Assembly: GCF_036373705.1 (NCBI RefSeq)
Contig: NC_089856.1
Coordinates: 14,290,501-14,354,500, forward strand
Direction: 5' to 3'
DNA: 64,000 bases
Source of the DNA: Amia ocellicauda
Lineage: Eukaryota; Chordata; Actinopteri; Amiiformes; Amiidae
In this document: positions 25,051 to 36,379 of the stretch, piece after piece
Numbering within the stretch: position 1 is the first letter of the stretch
Layout of the letters: every line of letters begins with the position of its first letter
Translations under genes and position numbers: made by a program
Notes under the pieces: model-generated
What the model saw: the letters and a program-made list of their open reading frames with translations, nothing else
Told to the model about the DNA's origin: nothing
The model's database searches: none

Positions 25051-26282
25051 CCAGAGAAAGCTATGCATAAACATTGTATGTGCGTGTGACGTTTCAAGTT
25101 GAATTTTAAGTGTTCGGATCGTATTCTCACTGACAAGTTTTTTTGAAGGATAGAAAGAGGAGAAGAAGGAGAGAGAGAGGCAGAGAGATTATGGATTTTC
25201 TGTCTCCCTTGATTTGACAAGTGACCTGTGGAACCCAGGTTTACGGCACCTCACACACACAGACCACCGTATATACTATATGCTACTCTGTTCGTAATTG
25301 ATCTCGTTGATTTGATGTCTATTTTTTGGTTTTTAGAAATTATATAATTTCATAATTTCACGTCCTGTACTGCAGAGTTGTGGGATTTGATTACAATTCT
25401 AAATCTACCGCTGTATTTATTTTATTAATTTACTTATTACATTAGATGAAGGATTTGAAAAAATAAACTTTATCATTTAAAATGTTAAACGTGCATTTAT
25501 TTATTTATTTATTTCTCCTCAAATCTCATTCTCATCCTTTTAAAGTTGCGAGGCAAGAGCAATTATAACGACGTGCGTTTTACTAGGTGAAAAATACACC
25601 ATGTTCTAAGTATAAAAACATCAAACAAACAAACAAAAATACAAAAAATAAATGGAAGTACAATACAAATAATATCTATACAACAGCAGCAGTAGCAGCA
25701 GCGCCGTCTTTTTCGGGATTATGCGGTGGACGCAATGGGATTAACCCGGTGTTATGAAGCAAAAACCTTCACTCAGATATAATAAAATAACAAACTATAG
25801 ATCTATTATTTCACACAGGTCTCACACCACCATTTTTGTATAATTAGGAGAAACGCGCGCAGGGTGGGTATATTCGGAGTCACGGCGTCCCACACAGAAC
25901 GAAAAGCCTCATAAAATCTCAGTATTATACTTATTTTAACTTTCTTATACACCAGTTTAAAGCGTGTGCGAGAAACCTGTCGTTCCTACCCGACCAGTCG
26001 TTCAGCACTTACATATAAATCACAGCGTCACTTCAATAACTCTCCTCTGTATTATTCTTATGAAGCACTTCATGGAACTATGATTCATTATGCTCCTGCT
26101 TACTTATACATCGTTAGATCTCCTGTGGTTTACTATGATTTCTCCTATGCCCCCTCCCTTAGCTCTTATCTAGGACTTCACTGCATCATGTCCGCACTTG
26201 TCATCTCTTTGATCTAGGATGTACGCTTTGTATTTTTTTATTAACTGTACTTCTGCACTTTTGTACTTCTTAAATTGTACTT

Positions 26283-26365
26283 TGTATTAATGTTTAATTT
26301 GAATAGTGCCTTGAATTGTATTGTATCGCCCTGGACAAGGACGTCTTTCAATACATAAATAATAG
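26283..26365 (+). mobile_element. SINE-like 3' tail (L2-type end)
   Basis: The sequence CGCCCTGGACAAGGACGTCT followed by an ATAAATAATA tail resembles the GGATAAGGGCGTCTGC...AAATAA tail found on many fish SINEs. A similar tail occurs at about 45.11-45.15 kb. The SINE head is not identifiable, so the left boundary is arbitrary. Confidence 0.45.
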
Positions 26366-26526
26366 CAGTAATTCACACAGTATAGCGCAGAATGTAGCAC
26401 ATACAACATTAACAACATATAATCATCTCATTATTATTATTATTGGGGTTAATTAATAAATAATATTATAAATGGGGTCTAGGATTCAGTCTAAGTATCC
26501 ATCGATCTTAATCTATCCCTTATATA

Positions 26527-26600
26527 CAGCTCTGGAAAAAAGAGACCACTTAACATTGATTTCTGAACTTGGGGTGGTCTCTTAATTTTTTCCACAGATG
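26527..26600. mobile_element. Palindromic Tc1-type miniature element (74 bp)
   Basis: CAGCTCTGGAAAAAA...AGAGACCAC is followed after a 20-odd-base spacer by GTGGTCTCTTAATTTTTTCC(A)CAGATG, flanked by TA on both sides. It is a fold-back pair of Tc1-type ends with no interior. Confidence 0.6.
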
Positions 26601-26689
26601 TACTCTTACAACCACTTCTAATATTGTAGCTATTTGTGTGTGTGTGTGTCTGTGTGTTGTTTTGCCAGTTGCTGTGTGCTAGTGCGTGC

Positions 26690-26830
26690 GCTATTATGTA
26701 GGCTAACCTCGACTTAATACCACGGCCCGGCCCGAGTAAATCCCTGCGTGCCCCAGATTGACAGAGACTCTGCCCCGCCGCCACGGGGGGTCAGCGCCAT
26801 CCTTCCTTCCTTCTCTTACACTTAACTCCC
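26690..26830. promoter_or_regulatory. GC-rich island in the neurod4 intron, candidate regulatory element
   Basis: Unique CpG-rich sequence (GGCCCGGCCCGAGTAAATCC, CCGCCGCCACGG) in AT-rich intron DNA, just after a GT array. Function inferred from composition and position only. Confidence 0.25.
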
Positions 26831-27330
26831 CCCCTCGCTGTCTAACTCTCTACCTATCTCTGCGCCAATAAAAGTGTCAAACAGTCAGATCCTTCAACAT
26901 TGACAATACATTAAACATAATATGTATGTATGTCTATTTAATATTACAATGTAATTGTACGTGTTACTTATTGAGATACAGGTGACGGAAAACACGACAG
27001 CAGTCCCTGAACCTTAAATTATATTCTCAGTGTGTGTGGGGAGCTGCAAGACGGGTAAAGCAGGAACACGCATATGGGGGATGGGTTGTGGGGAAGAGAC
27101 AAAATAAAGGGAGAAGTGCTGTGCGGGGGGCTGCAGCGTTGCTGGCGCGGGACTGCGGGGAGTGGCGCTGGCGAGTGAAACCGAGGCCGCCCGCGCTGGA
27201 GGGAGCTGTCCGGAGCCTAGTGCTGAAATTACAATGCGTCTCTCAAACACACACAGATACAGAAACACACACACACACTCAAACACACACGTACTTATTT
27301 ACTTTACCTCCCTCTCTCTCTCTCTCTCTC

Positions 27331-27670
27331 TTCAATTAAATTAAATTCAAAAAGGTTTATTGGCATGACTAATTTGACATCAGCATTGAGAAAGCATTGA
27401 GAGACAGGTCCAATGCTCAGGAAAAGGGCGATGTGAACAATAATCACAGCAATTATACATTTAAGACTTCAACATGTATTTATAGATATTACACAACATT
27501 GTACACAGACAATATACAACCTATCTCTCTGTGTCTGTCTCTACAAACTATAACCCTCCAATTCAAATGTCAAATTCAGAAATGCGTTTTTTGGCATGAC
27601 GAGATTACACGTGTTGGCAAAGCATTTACAGATACAGTGAAGAAAGGAACTAAATACAATAAATGTTGAA
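27331..27670 (-). mobile_element. Two adjacent LINE 3'-end fragments
   Basis: AATTCAAAAAGGTTTATTGGCATGAC at 27346 and AAATTCAGAAATGCG...TTGGCATGAC at 27570 are two copies of the terminal segment TTCAA..GTGCTTTATTGGCATGAC, which also occurs at 42.99, 48.36 and 59.68 kb. The longer copy at 48.36 kb carries coding sequence on the minus strand, which sets the orientation. Confidence 0.55.
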
Positions 27671-29122
27671 AAAATAGATTCACAGATTTTATAAATGTAC
27701 AGAGTTCTCTCTCTATCCTTCTGTCTCTGTGTCCCATTTTGTGCCCCACCAATGCGTGGCATGTTATAAGCTAACAAACTCCTCAGTAATCTCTCTGTCA
27801 CACAGACACATGGACACACACTTCTCTCTCTCTGTCATCTTATACAACCCTGCCCTTCACCCCCACTCCAACCCCCACCCACACCCCAACTTCTGTCCCC
27901 ATCCTTTCTTCGTTCATTTACCACACACCCAGGAGTCCATATGTCACAGGGGGTCATGCTAGCCACTGGAGAACAGACTCTGTGTATTTTATTTTTAACC
28001 CGACACATCACACTGTCCAAGAGAAGTGCAGGAAAATCCTTCTCATTACTAAGTTTGGAGGAGTGGCCTGGACTGATTGACCCACTTCTCGCAATGGAAG
28101 GCAATTAGAACAGCCTAACCGCAGACAGGGGGTTAAACAAATTATATATAGGCCTAAGTATATATGTAGGCCAGCCAGTCTCTCCTTGTATAAATAGATG
28201 CTGGACAGAAAGCACCAGAGCCACCGGGGCGTGTGAGAGCGACAGGAGTTACAGATCAAACACTTAACATGCTTGCGTATCTGCAGATTACACACAGTGC
28301 TGCTTTGTTGTTGTTGGTTGATGCAGGGGGGTTAAAAAGCAAAAATAAAATCCCACTATTCAGAATGAGTGTGTGGTCAGCAGGATCAGCTGATGTTGAA
28401 TAAAGAACACAACGTGAATAAATGCATAACAGCTCCAGCTACAAGTTGAGTATACATGCATTCCGCATGACCTCAATAGGATGTCAGTTGCAGCATGCAG
28501 CAGCAGACTGATACAACAGATTCTGTTCTCTCTCTCTATCTCTCTGTCACAGCAGTTCTAATTAGGTAGATGATAACAATGCAACTTCCTCAATCTTATA
28601 GTTGTGCAATGTGAATAGGAGAGTTCCTCAGGAGTCAGGGGTCAGAACTGGCAGTGTAGCACAGACAAGTTTATGAGGATTCATGTGAGGGCAAGTTTTC
28701 ATGCAGGTGTGGCTTGGGTTATGCGGCAAGTGGAGAGCACACACAGTGGGAGAGCCATGAATACACAACAGCTCTGAAGACACCTGCTCCTCTCTGATGA
28801 TGCGCCCCATTCAATACTGCATTTGCCTCTCTCTCTCTCTCTCTCTCTGTGTGTTCGGTGCATCATGTACTGTAAGACTGCGTTGGCAGAAAGATATGAA
28901 CACCAGAGGTAAATCTGAATGTGGAAAAGCATTCCTAGCAATAGGAGGAAGGGGTTGTCAAGAGCCACTCACCTGTCACAATGACAACAGTTACAGTGTG
29001 AATGAATGAATGTGTGAGTGTAAGAGTGAGTGAGGTTATGTGTGTGTGTTTGTGTGTGTGTGTTTGTGTTGGCCTCATTGCTTTGGCTGACAGTGTCCTG
29101 CCTCTCTCTCTTGCAGGGCACC

Positions 29123-30391
29123 ATGATGACAAAACCCTATGGGAAGCCAGGCGAGGTGGCGGAGCTGGTGAGCTCTCTGGGCTGGATGGAGGATGACTGC
29201 AGCTCACAGGATGGGGAGGAGGCGCCACAGCTGGGTCGCTATATCCTGGGGGTGCGTGGTGGCGGTGAGATGGGTAGTGAGGACATGGAGGAAGAGGAAG
29301 AGGATGACGAAGAACTGGATGAGGAGGAACTAGAGGAAGGGGAGGCGGGAGATGAGGACAAGGCACCCAAGCGGAGGGGGCCTAAGAAGAAGAAGATGAC
29401 GAAGGCGCGGCTGGAGCGGTTCCGGGCACGGCGGGTGAAGGCCAACGCCCGGGAGCGCTCGCGCATGCACGGCCTGAATGATGCACTGGACAGCCTGCGT
29501 CGCGTCATGCCCTGCTACTCCAAGACCCAAAAACTGTCCAAGATTGAGACCCTGCGGCTGGCACGCAACTACATCTGGGCGCTGTCCGAGGTTCTGGAGA
29601 GCGGCCAGGCGCCCGAGAGTCCCGGCTTCGTGGACATGCTGTGCAAGGGCCTGTCACAGCCCACCAGCAACTTAGTGGCCGGGTGCATGCAGCTGGGTCC
29701 GGGGGGGACTATGAGTCTGGACAAGATGGAAGACAAACAGCAGCAGCACATGTGTGGTGTGGGTGGGGGAGGTGGAGGGGGGATGATGGGCGTTGGAGTG
29801 GGCGTGGGAGTTAGTGTGGGCATGCCTGGTGGCCACCCCTTCAGCTACCCCTCCCCAGGCCTGCCCTCACCACCCTATGGCTCGCTGGAGGCCTCCCACC
29901 TCTTGCACCTCAAGCCCCTGCAGGGGTACAAGCCCCCCCCATATGAGAACCCCTCCCCAGGCCAGGAGTGCACTCCCCCATATGATGGACCCCTCACCCC
30001 CCCGCTCAGCGTCAGTGGCAACTTCGTGCTCAAGCAAGAGCCCTCGCCCCTTGAGGCGGACAAGCCCTACACCCACCCTGGCCACACTGGCCACTCCCAC
30101 CCTCACCCTCACTCACACCCCCACTCCCACTCTGCAGGGTTCCTCGCCCACCCGCACCCGCACCCACACCCGCACCCACACCCGCACTCTCACTACCTCC
30201 CCCCCCACTCCTCCTCTTCCCCTGCTGTGTCCTCATCCTCCTCATCCTCCTCCACCTCGCTGGGGACCCAGAGCCACACGGCCCTGTTCTCTTCACGCTA
30301 CGAGCTGCCCCTGGACATGGCTTTCGACTCATACCCCGGCCCTGCGCCACACATGGTGGCCACGCAGATGGGTGCTATTTTTAATGAGTAG
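29123..30391 (+). CDS. neurod4: NeuroD4 (ATH-3/Math3-type) neuronal bHLH transcription factor, single coding exon, 422 aa
   Basis: A nuclear activator that dimerises with E proteins, binds E-boxes and drives neuronal and retinal differentiation. Visible parts: acidic stretch 52-79; nuclear localisation signal RRGPKKKK at 84-91; bHLH about 103-156 with basic region [18 protein letters not shown] and helix 2 [14 protein letters not shown]; NeuroD-family region after it ([42 protein letters not shown]); conserved C-terminus ending [20 protein letters not shown] and VLESGQ match NEUROD4 rather than NEUROD1/2/6. It is about 90 residues longer than human NEUROD4 (331 aa), because of a Gly/Val run (211-236), a His-Pro tract (319-362) and a poly-Ser run. 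The acceptor ends at 29116 and the first of two consecutive ATGs has A at -3; the second ATG may be the one aligned with other NeuroD starts. Confidence 0.97.
   Translation: MMTKPYGKPGEVAELVSSLGWMEDDCSSQDGEEAPQLGRYILGVRGGGEMGSEDMEEEEEDDEELDEEELEEGEAGDEDKAPKRRGPKKKKMTKARLERFRARRVKANARERSRMHGLNDALDSLRRVMPCYSKTQKLSKIETLRLARNYIWALSEVLESGQAPESPGFVDMLCKGLSQPTSNLVAGCMQLGPGGTMSLDKMEDKQQQHMCGVGGGGGGGMMGVGVGVGVSVGMPGGHPFSYPSPGLPSPPYGSLEASHLLHLKPLQGYKPPPYENPSPGQECTPPYDGPLTPPLSVSGNFVLKQEPSPLEADKPYTHPGHTGHSHPHPHSHPHSHSAGFLAHPHPHPHPHPHPHSHYLPPHSSSSPAVSSSSSSSSTSLGTQSHTALFSSRYELPLDMAFDSYPGPAPHMVATQMGAIFNE
30076..30237 (+). repeat. His-Pro / Ser coding repeat in neurod4
   Basis: An in-frame CACCCG/CACCCC/CACTCC-rich hexanucleotide array encodes a (His-Pro)n and (His-Ser)n tract (residues about 319-362), followed by a TCC/TCA serine run. 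The underlying CACCCN hexamers look like an unstable minisatellite. Confidence 0.85.
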
Positions 30392-30816
30392 GGAGGCAGC
30401 CAAGGATCCGGCAAGAGTGCAGAAGGGAACGGAGGAGAGGGGGCGCTGTTCTCTCCCACTCCTGTGATTTGTGACACATAAATCTCTCTCTCAGTCAGAC
30501 CACCTTTGTATTTCTATGTCAAAGAGAGACAGAGAGACAGAGCAACACTGACACATCCTCTCTTTTGTTAATTTATTCATTTTATTTATTCATTTAAGTT
30601 AATTTATTAATGTATTTATTGGGATCTTATGACCTGTCAGGTCTTGGACAGGGAGCGCTTAACTGCTGTGAAACTTTATTTATTAATTATTACTTTTATT
30701 ATGATTAATATTTTCATTGCTGAAGTATACATGCTGAACTGCCACTTGGTGGCTCTTTGAAGTCGACTCAAAAACAAACAACTTTTGCTGCTTGTATTTT
30801 GACCATAACGAAAAAG

Positions 30817-30822
30817 AATAAA
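30817..30822 (+). promoter_or_regulatory. Possible proximal neurod4 polyadenylation signal (AATAAA)
   Basis: First canonical AATAAA after the neurod4 stop codon. The alternative distal hexamer is at 32911-32916. Confidence 0.4.
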
Positions 30823-31993
30823 TTAATGAATGACTGTGGAAAACACTGACTCTCTAAAGAGCTTTCAACACAGATAACAAGAAAAATACTTTTCTGGACA
30901 GGGGGCTCTCAGCAAATATTATATTTTTTAAATCACATTTGTGGGGGATGCTTGCAATTGAATTTAGAGACTAAACAGCAGCAGTTCCCAATGGCGATGC
31001 CCAAATGCAGACTGATGCAGACTGAACGGGAGCCCACCATCAGCTTGCACTCCCTTGGCACAAAACTGACAACAAAAACAACATACACACACACACACAT
31101 ACAACAAAAAACAGAACAACCTCCAAAAAGAACACACAATTTTAACACAAGGACAGCAAAGGCAGAAGGAAAGTTCCCTGTGACTGTCCAGGCCCTCAGT
31201 CCAGGCTGTGGGTAGACTCTGGTCATCTTTTAAATCTGCTGTTTTTCTCCTCATTGGCAAAACAAGTCCACGGAGATTTTGCACATTTTGTTTGTGTCCT
31301 GGCACAGCTGGTACGGAAAAGCTGAAGTGAAGTCCTGCAGTCATTGTTGCTGCTGTTGTTGTCATTGTTATATTTTATATATCTGTGTACAAATGTGTTT
31401 ATTTTTACCACTATTTAATATTTATTTGTATGGCCGTTTCTTTTACTTTTTTTTTTTTTTTTTTTTTGCTGATTCTGTTTATATGCTGCCAGAACAAAGG
31501 ATTTGTAGGGATTTTCAAAGAAATAATCCAGCACACTCAATCACACACACACACCCTAACACAAAAAGCACCAAAAAACAGTCAGGGGAGTCAATGCCAA
31601 ATAAAAACAGGAAAGGATTTTTTACTAGGAAGCATTTTTACACTACCATGGCCCAGTGTTTGCCAGGAGACTGTGCACAGCCTCCAGGGGGGGTCAGGGT
31701 AGAGGCAGAGACAAAGACTGAGAGAGAGCGTCAGGAAGAAAAAGAGACTGAGAGACTCTGTTGTACAGTATCTCTCTGAGTTGGAGGCACACATACTCTC
31801 ACTCACTTACTAACACACACAGACACACCATCACCAGTGTTCATAATTAAGTTTTAAATTATGTATTGGTCTGTTTTCTCATTTGTTTGTTTGATTTTAT
31901 TACTTTCATTTTGATTTGATTTGTGTCTTGTAAATATTTCCCTGTTCGCACTTAAAGCAAAAACAAAAAAGTAAGGAAAAGAGCAATATACAT

Positions 31994-31997
<4 letters not shown>

Positions 31998-32060
<63 letters not shown>
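31998..32060. repeat. (AT)n microsatellite, 63 bp
   Basis: Uninterrupted AT dinucleotide array, self-complementary and able to form a cruciform. Confidence 0.97.
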
Positions 32061-32065
<5 letters not shown>

Positions 32066-32542
32066 TTTTATAACTTAACTCAGACAAGAAGTAAATGTAC
32101 ATTTCCCCGCTGTTGGAATTAACCATTTCACTCCCTGGTGCTTCAAGTGGCGCTGAACAAACTGGACAGGGGGGGATGCAGACCAATTAATCACTAATTG
32201 AATCAATTAACTAATTAGGAGCTCATTTGGAATGAAAACCACAGACTCTACAAGGTGAGCCGGGATGAGAATTCCCACTGAATGTGGGAATATCAACACT
32301 TTTTACCCAGGAGCACAATTGGTTTTGCTTTTCTAGTTTCGCTCAAAATCTTTGCAAACATTGGTAAAGGTGCAGATATACTGAGAGACACAGAGGGAGA
32401 GACTGTCACTCTTTTAGTGACAGTCTTTGCCTGCTTCTCTGACAGTGCTCCTGCAATGTCACCCACAGCATGCAGGACATACTATCCATTACAATGGCAA
32501 TAATCCATTTAACTATGCAAAGTCCCTATATATATATTTACC

Positions 32543-32632
<90 letters not shown>
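32543..32632. repeat. (TTA)n-(AAT)n compound array, perfect inverted repeat
   Basis: About 20 TTA units switch at about 32604 to roughly nine AAT units. The second half is the reverse complement of the first, so the strand can fold into a stem of about 27-30 bp. Confidence 0.95.
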
Positions 32633-32633
<1 letters not shown>

Positions 32634-33275
32634 TATAATAATTATGCTGATATTGGTTTATTCTGTGATATACTGTCACTCTCCTACCCTTCCACTTCTC
32701 TTGAATTAAAATGAGATATAGTTTTGTATAAAGATTCTGACATCAGCTGTGATTGACAGTGTGATTGGAAACCAATAACAATTATATCTTTCATGAGTCT
32801 GCAAGCTGTTTTTCATTCTGTCAGTGTGTTTATTTTGTACAAAAAAATGTTATATCTGCTTTTTAAGGAACAAAAAAATAGAACATTAAAAAAAGTATGT
32901 TTTTGACTGAAATAAAGGTTTTTAAAAAGTACCAAAAACACTGAGTCTGATTTGCTCTAACTAATATCCCTTTATCTGTATTTGTCTCTCTCTCCCTCTA
33001 TTGCATTATTTTCCTAGAAAAGTAAAAAAATATTCTGTCTTTGTCTGTCCCCTCCCTCTTGTTGTCTTTTTGCTCTGTATCTTGCTGCCCCTCCCACATC
33101 CTCGCTCTTTGCCCCTCTTTCACACCTCTCTCTCTCTCTGTCCCTCTTCCCTGCCTCTCACTCTGTCTCTCTTTCGCTGTCCCCCAGACAGCTGTACTCA
33201 GCAGTCTTTTCTCAGGCCACTCAATGGACCAGCTCCCACAGTGTATATAAACATTAATACAAGATCATTTATAAT

Positions 33276-33535
33276 TAATCAATCAATGCTTATTTGTATA
33301 GTGCCTTTCACAGGGTAGCTACAGAGTGCTTTACTCAGTGATAAACATACAACAACAAACATACAACAAAATAATAATAAAAAAATAGACCTTTAACAAT
33401 TTAAATCAATTTAAATGAACTAAAATAAAGTAAACCAACATTAAATAAACCATTAGGTATGGAGGAGAGAAAAACAAAAACTCCTCTGGATGGTATATAG
33501 GAGAAAATTAGTGTATCAATAGTTAATGAAGGGAC
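33276..33535 (-). mobile_element. SINE-like retroelement fragment, family shared with 63.1 kb
   Basis: It starts at an (AATC)n run, followed by TTTGTATAGTGCCTTTCACAG, GGGTAGCTACAGAG, AAACATACAACAAC, AAATAAACCATTAGG and AGGAGAGAAAAACAAAAACT. The copy at 63.1 kb shares all of these blocks in the same order. The simple-sequence end at the left suggests minus-strand orientation. Confidence 0.65.
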
Positions 33536-33865
33536 TTCACTGATCCTAAATACTGACACTGTACACCCGGGAAGGGCCAAGCAAATTACATCTGCAGAGA
33601 GACAGAGAGAGGGAGAGAGAGAGAAAGAGATGAAACAGAGAGAGGGAGAGAAGGGGAGAGCAGGGGTGAAGAGGGGTGTTGTGCGTGCAGGGTGAATGAA
33701 AGAGAGAGATGAGAGATAGAGAGGGATGAGCAGGAGCGTAGTGGAATGAAATAGAGAAGGAGAGGGTGTAAGAGAGAAAGATGTAGAAAAAGATTGTACA
33801 GTGGCTCTCAAAAATATTCACCCCCCTTGAACTTTTCCACATATCATTGTGTTACAACATGAAAT

Positions 33866-34156
33866 TCTCGGCTCAGGGTGTCTGTCTGTGTGGAGTTTGC
33901 ATGTTCTCCCCGTGTCCGCGTGGGTTTCCTCAGGGTACTCCGGTTTCCTCCCACCGTCCAAAGACATGCTGGTTAGGTTATAATTGGCCACGCTAAATTG
34001 TCCTGTGTGTGTGTGTGTGTCTGTGTGTGTGCATTCCCAGCGATGGACTGGTGTCCCATCCTGGGTGTATTCCTGCCTCGCGCCCTATGCTTGCCGGGAT
34101 TGGCTCCGGCGTCCCCCGCGACCCACATGGATAAGCGGTTTTGAAAATTGATGGAT
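33866..34156 (+). mobile_element. SINE/LINE-tail repeat nested in the Tc1-like element
   Basis: It contains the very common fish repeat core TGCATGTTCTCCCCGTGTCC, GTCCAAAGACATGCTGGTTAGG and an end GGATAAGCGGTTTTGAAAAT then GATGGA. It interrupts the left terminal repeat of the Tc1-like copy between GAAAT and GGATTTAATC, where the intact right repeat reads CAGAAT. It is therefore younger than the transposon. It includes a short GT array (34003-34030). Confidence 0.8.
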
Positions 34157-34310
34157 TTAATCAGGAGTTTTTGCTACTGATCAACACAGAAAATGAAAAA
34201 TATAATCTGCAAATCGAAATTAATTACAGATACAAAACAGAAAATAATTGAATGAATAAGTAATCAAACTCTTCAAGCTTTGCATATCTGAACACAGTAA
34301 TTTTTGCCCA

Positions 34311-35115
34311 TTATTCCTTGCAAAATTGCTCAAGCTCCATCAAGTTGGATGGGCACCTTTGTTGAACAGCAATTGTCAACTCTTTCCACATATTCTCAAT
34401 TGGATTGAGGTCCGGGCTTTGACTGGGCCACTCCAGGACACTGACCTTTTTGTTTTTAAGCCACTCCAGTGTGGCTTTGTCTGTATGTTTGGGGCCAGAC
34501 TTCAGCAGGTTTTCTTCCAGGATTTCTCTGTACTTTGCTGCATCCATTTTGCCCTCTATCTTTACAAGGTTTCCAGGCCCTGACACAGAGAAGGATTCCC
34601 ATAGCATGATGCTGCCACCACTGTGCTTCATGGTAGGGATGGTGTTCTCAGGATGATTTGTGAAGTTAGGCTTGTGCCAAATGTCGCACTTAGTGTTGAG
34701 GCCAAAAAGTGCTATTTGGTCTCATCAGATCATAGAAACTTCCTCCACTTGGTCTCAGAGTCTCCCACAACTCTAGCCAAGATTTGATGTCAACAATGGC
34801 TTTCATTTTGCCACTCTCCCATAAAAGCCACTTTTGTGAAGCACTCGAGCTATTGTCACAGTATGCACTGTAACTCCTTTAGAGTTGCCATAGGCTTCTT
34901 GGTGGCCTCCCTGACTAGTGCCCTTCTCGCACGGCCTGATCTAGGCAGATACACAGTTGTGCCATATTCTCTCCACTCTGAGGGATATTCTGTGCCTTGG
35001 AAATGTTCTTATATCCTACCCCTGATTGATGCTTTTGAAGAACCGTAGTCTGGATTTGATCTGAATGTTCCTTTGTCTTCATGATGTAGTTTGTGTTAGG
35101 AATTGTAATAACCAA
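34311..35115 (-). pseudogene. Tc1-like transposase relic
   Basis: The N-terminal piece (35115-34915) has HTH-like sequence (QTTVLQKHQSGVGYKNISKA). The C-terminal piece (34631-34311) has [30 protein letters not shown] with the catalytic Glu, and [12 protein letters not shown], in which the usual DND before PKH is replaced by SG. The second catalytic Asp is lost along with upstream sequence. Non-functional. Confidence 0.85.
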
Positions 35116-36379
35116 CTGTGGGACCTCCCAGAGACAGGTTTATTTAACCTGAAATAACGTGACACACGCATAGCAAAGTAGGTGATTACTTATGCATTCA
35201 ATTATTTTCTGTTTTGTATTTGTAATTTATTTAGAACAATTTGTAGATTATGGTTTTAATTTTTTACATTTTCTGTGTTGATCAGTGGCAAAAACTCCTG
35301 ATAAAATCCATTCTGATTTCATGTTGTAACACAATGAAATGTGGAAAAGTCCAAGGGGGTGAATATTTTTGAGAGCCACTGTATATCTGTAGTTAAAGGG
35401 GTCTGTTGCCCATCCCATACCGTCCGTCTCTACCCCAGCCGGGCGACAGTCTTTTCCAGCCAGGCCTGCAGAACAACTCCCCCCTCAGCCCCCATCCCAA
35501 CTCCCCTCAACCCTCTATTGTCCACCCAGCCTGCTCCTTCCCTTGACCCCTGACCTCCATTGTTCTGGCAGAGCGCAGGCAGCTGGGGGAGCGGTGGGGG
35601 TCTGAGTGACAGCTGAGGAACAGCACAAGAGAGGAGAGAGGGAGGGAGAGAGGGAGAGAAGGAAAGAAAGGGACAGGGACAGACAGAGGAGAGAGGGATG
35701 CATATGGGAGATGGAAGAGAGCAATAGGGAGGGAGAGGAAGGGTGAGGAAAGGGAGATAGAAAAGAGGAGGCAGGGATGCAGAGGGGAGGAAAAAGAGAG
35801 ACTGAGAGAGCAGGGACAGACAGTGATAGACTCCCTTTCTTCCTTGACCTAACCTTTCTCTCTTTCCCTCCCCCGCACGAGAGGGTATCGGAATGACACA
35901 TTGCTGCACACAGCAGCACAGAGATGGACAGGTGGAGTGTGCGCGGCTGCCCAGGGCCTGGCCACCCTCCTCCTCCACATTCTTTCTCTTCCATTGTTTC
36001 CCTCTGGTTTTATTTGCTTTTAATCTTTTCTTTCGTTTTTCCATTGTTGTTGTGTTTTGCGTACTACAAGACACAGGCTGGCTGACAGACTGCTAGGGTG
36101 CTTTTGTTTGTTTTTTTTAAGAGGGGGAGATAAATAAATAAATAAATAAATAAATGGCCGATGGAAATGATTCATCACAGAGAGAGACAGAGGCAGAGAG
36201 AGAGGAGAGAGGGAAAACAACTGGAGGAACTGGGAGGGTGAGATGGAGGGAAAGGGAGAAAGATGGATAGAGGACTGAAAGAGTGCCAGAGTTTTGTATG
36301 GTCAAACAAATTGGAGAGGAAAAACAAAAACGTACACTCTCTCTCTATCTTGCTTTCTGTGAGTTTGTCTTTAGATGTC

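Larger units (their letters stand above)
24566..29116 (+). other. neurod4 intron 1 (predicted, 4.55 kb)
   Basis: It contains an ATT array (25003-25047), AT-rich unique DNA, a SINE-like tail (26.28-26.37 kb), a palindromic Tc1-type miniature (26527-26600), a GC-rich island (26.69-26.83 kb), a second GC-rich stretch (27.11-27.23 kb) and two LINE 3'-end fragments (27.33-27.67 kb). The acceptor is CTCTCTCTTGCAG at 29104-29116. Confidence 0.5.
30392..32930 (+). other. neurod4 3' UTR / downstream region
   Basis: AU-rich DNA with candidate polyadenylation signals AATAAA at 30817-30822 (about 430 bp after the stop) and at 32911-32916 (about 2.5 kb after). Which is used cannot be told. It contains a poly-T (31448-31467), the AT array and the TTA/AAT array listed separately. 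A long, AU-rich, ATTTA-bearing UTR (30.57-30.71 kb) would fit an unstable bHLH mRNA. Confidence 0.45.
33799..35381 (-). mobile_element. Tc1-like DNA transposon with long (~200 bp) inverted repeats, decayed
   Basis: The ends read CAGTGGCTCTCAAAAATATT in both directions and are followed by CACCCCCTTG...TTTTCCACAT and a GTTACAACATGAAAT segment. The repeats extend about 200 bp inward (AGGAGTTTTTGC(T/C)ACTGATCAACACAG on both sides). TA duplications lie at 33797-33798 and 35382-35383. A transposase relic is on the minus strand. A foreign repeat is nested in the left terminal repeat (33866-34156). Confidence 0.92.

Noticed and set aside
25966-26217. 83-codon Tyr/Ser-rich open frame upstream of the SINE-like tail
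   Set aside because: No recognised domain, no splice sites; probably part of a retroelement or chance.
29793-30467. 224-codon open frame overlapping neurod4 in another frame
   Set aside because: It is a shadow of the GC-rich neurod4 coding exon; composition (Pro/Thr/His) follows the repeats and no family is recognised.
32470-32714. Poly-Leu/poly-Ile frame
   Set aside because: Pure translation of the TTA/AAT microsatellite.
35430-36074. 214-codon minus-strand open frame
   Set aside because: Its Ser/Leu/Pro-rich translation comes from a GA-rich tract lacking stops; no domain or splice support.
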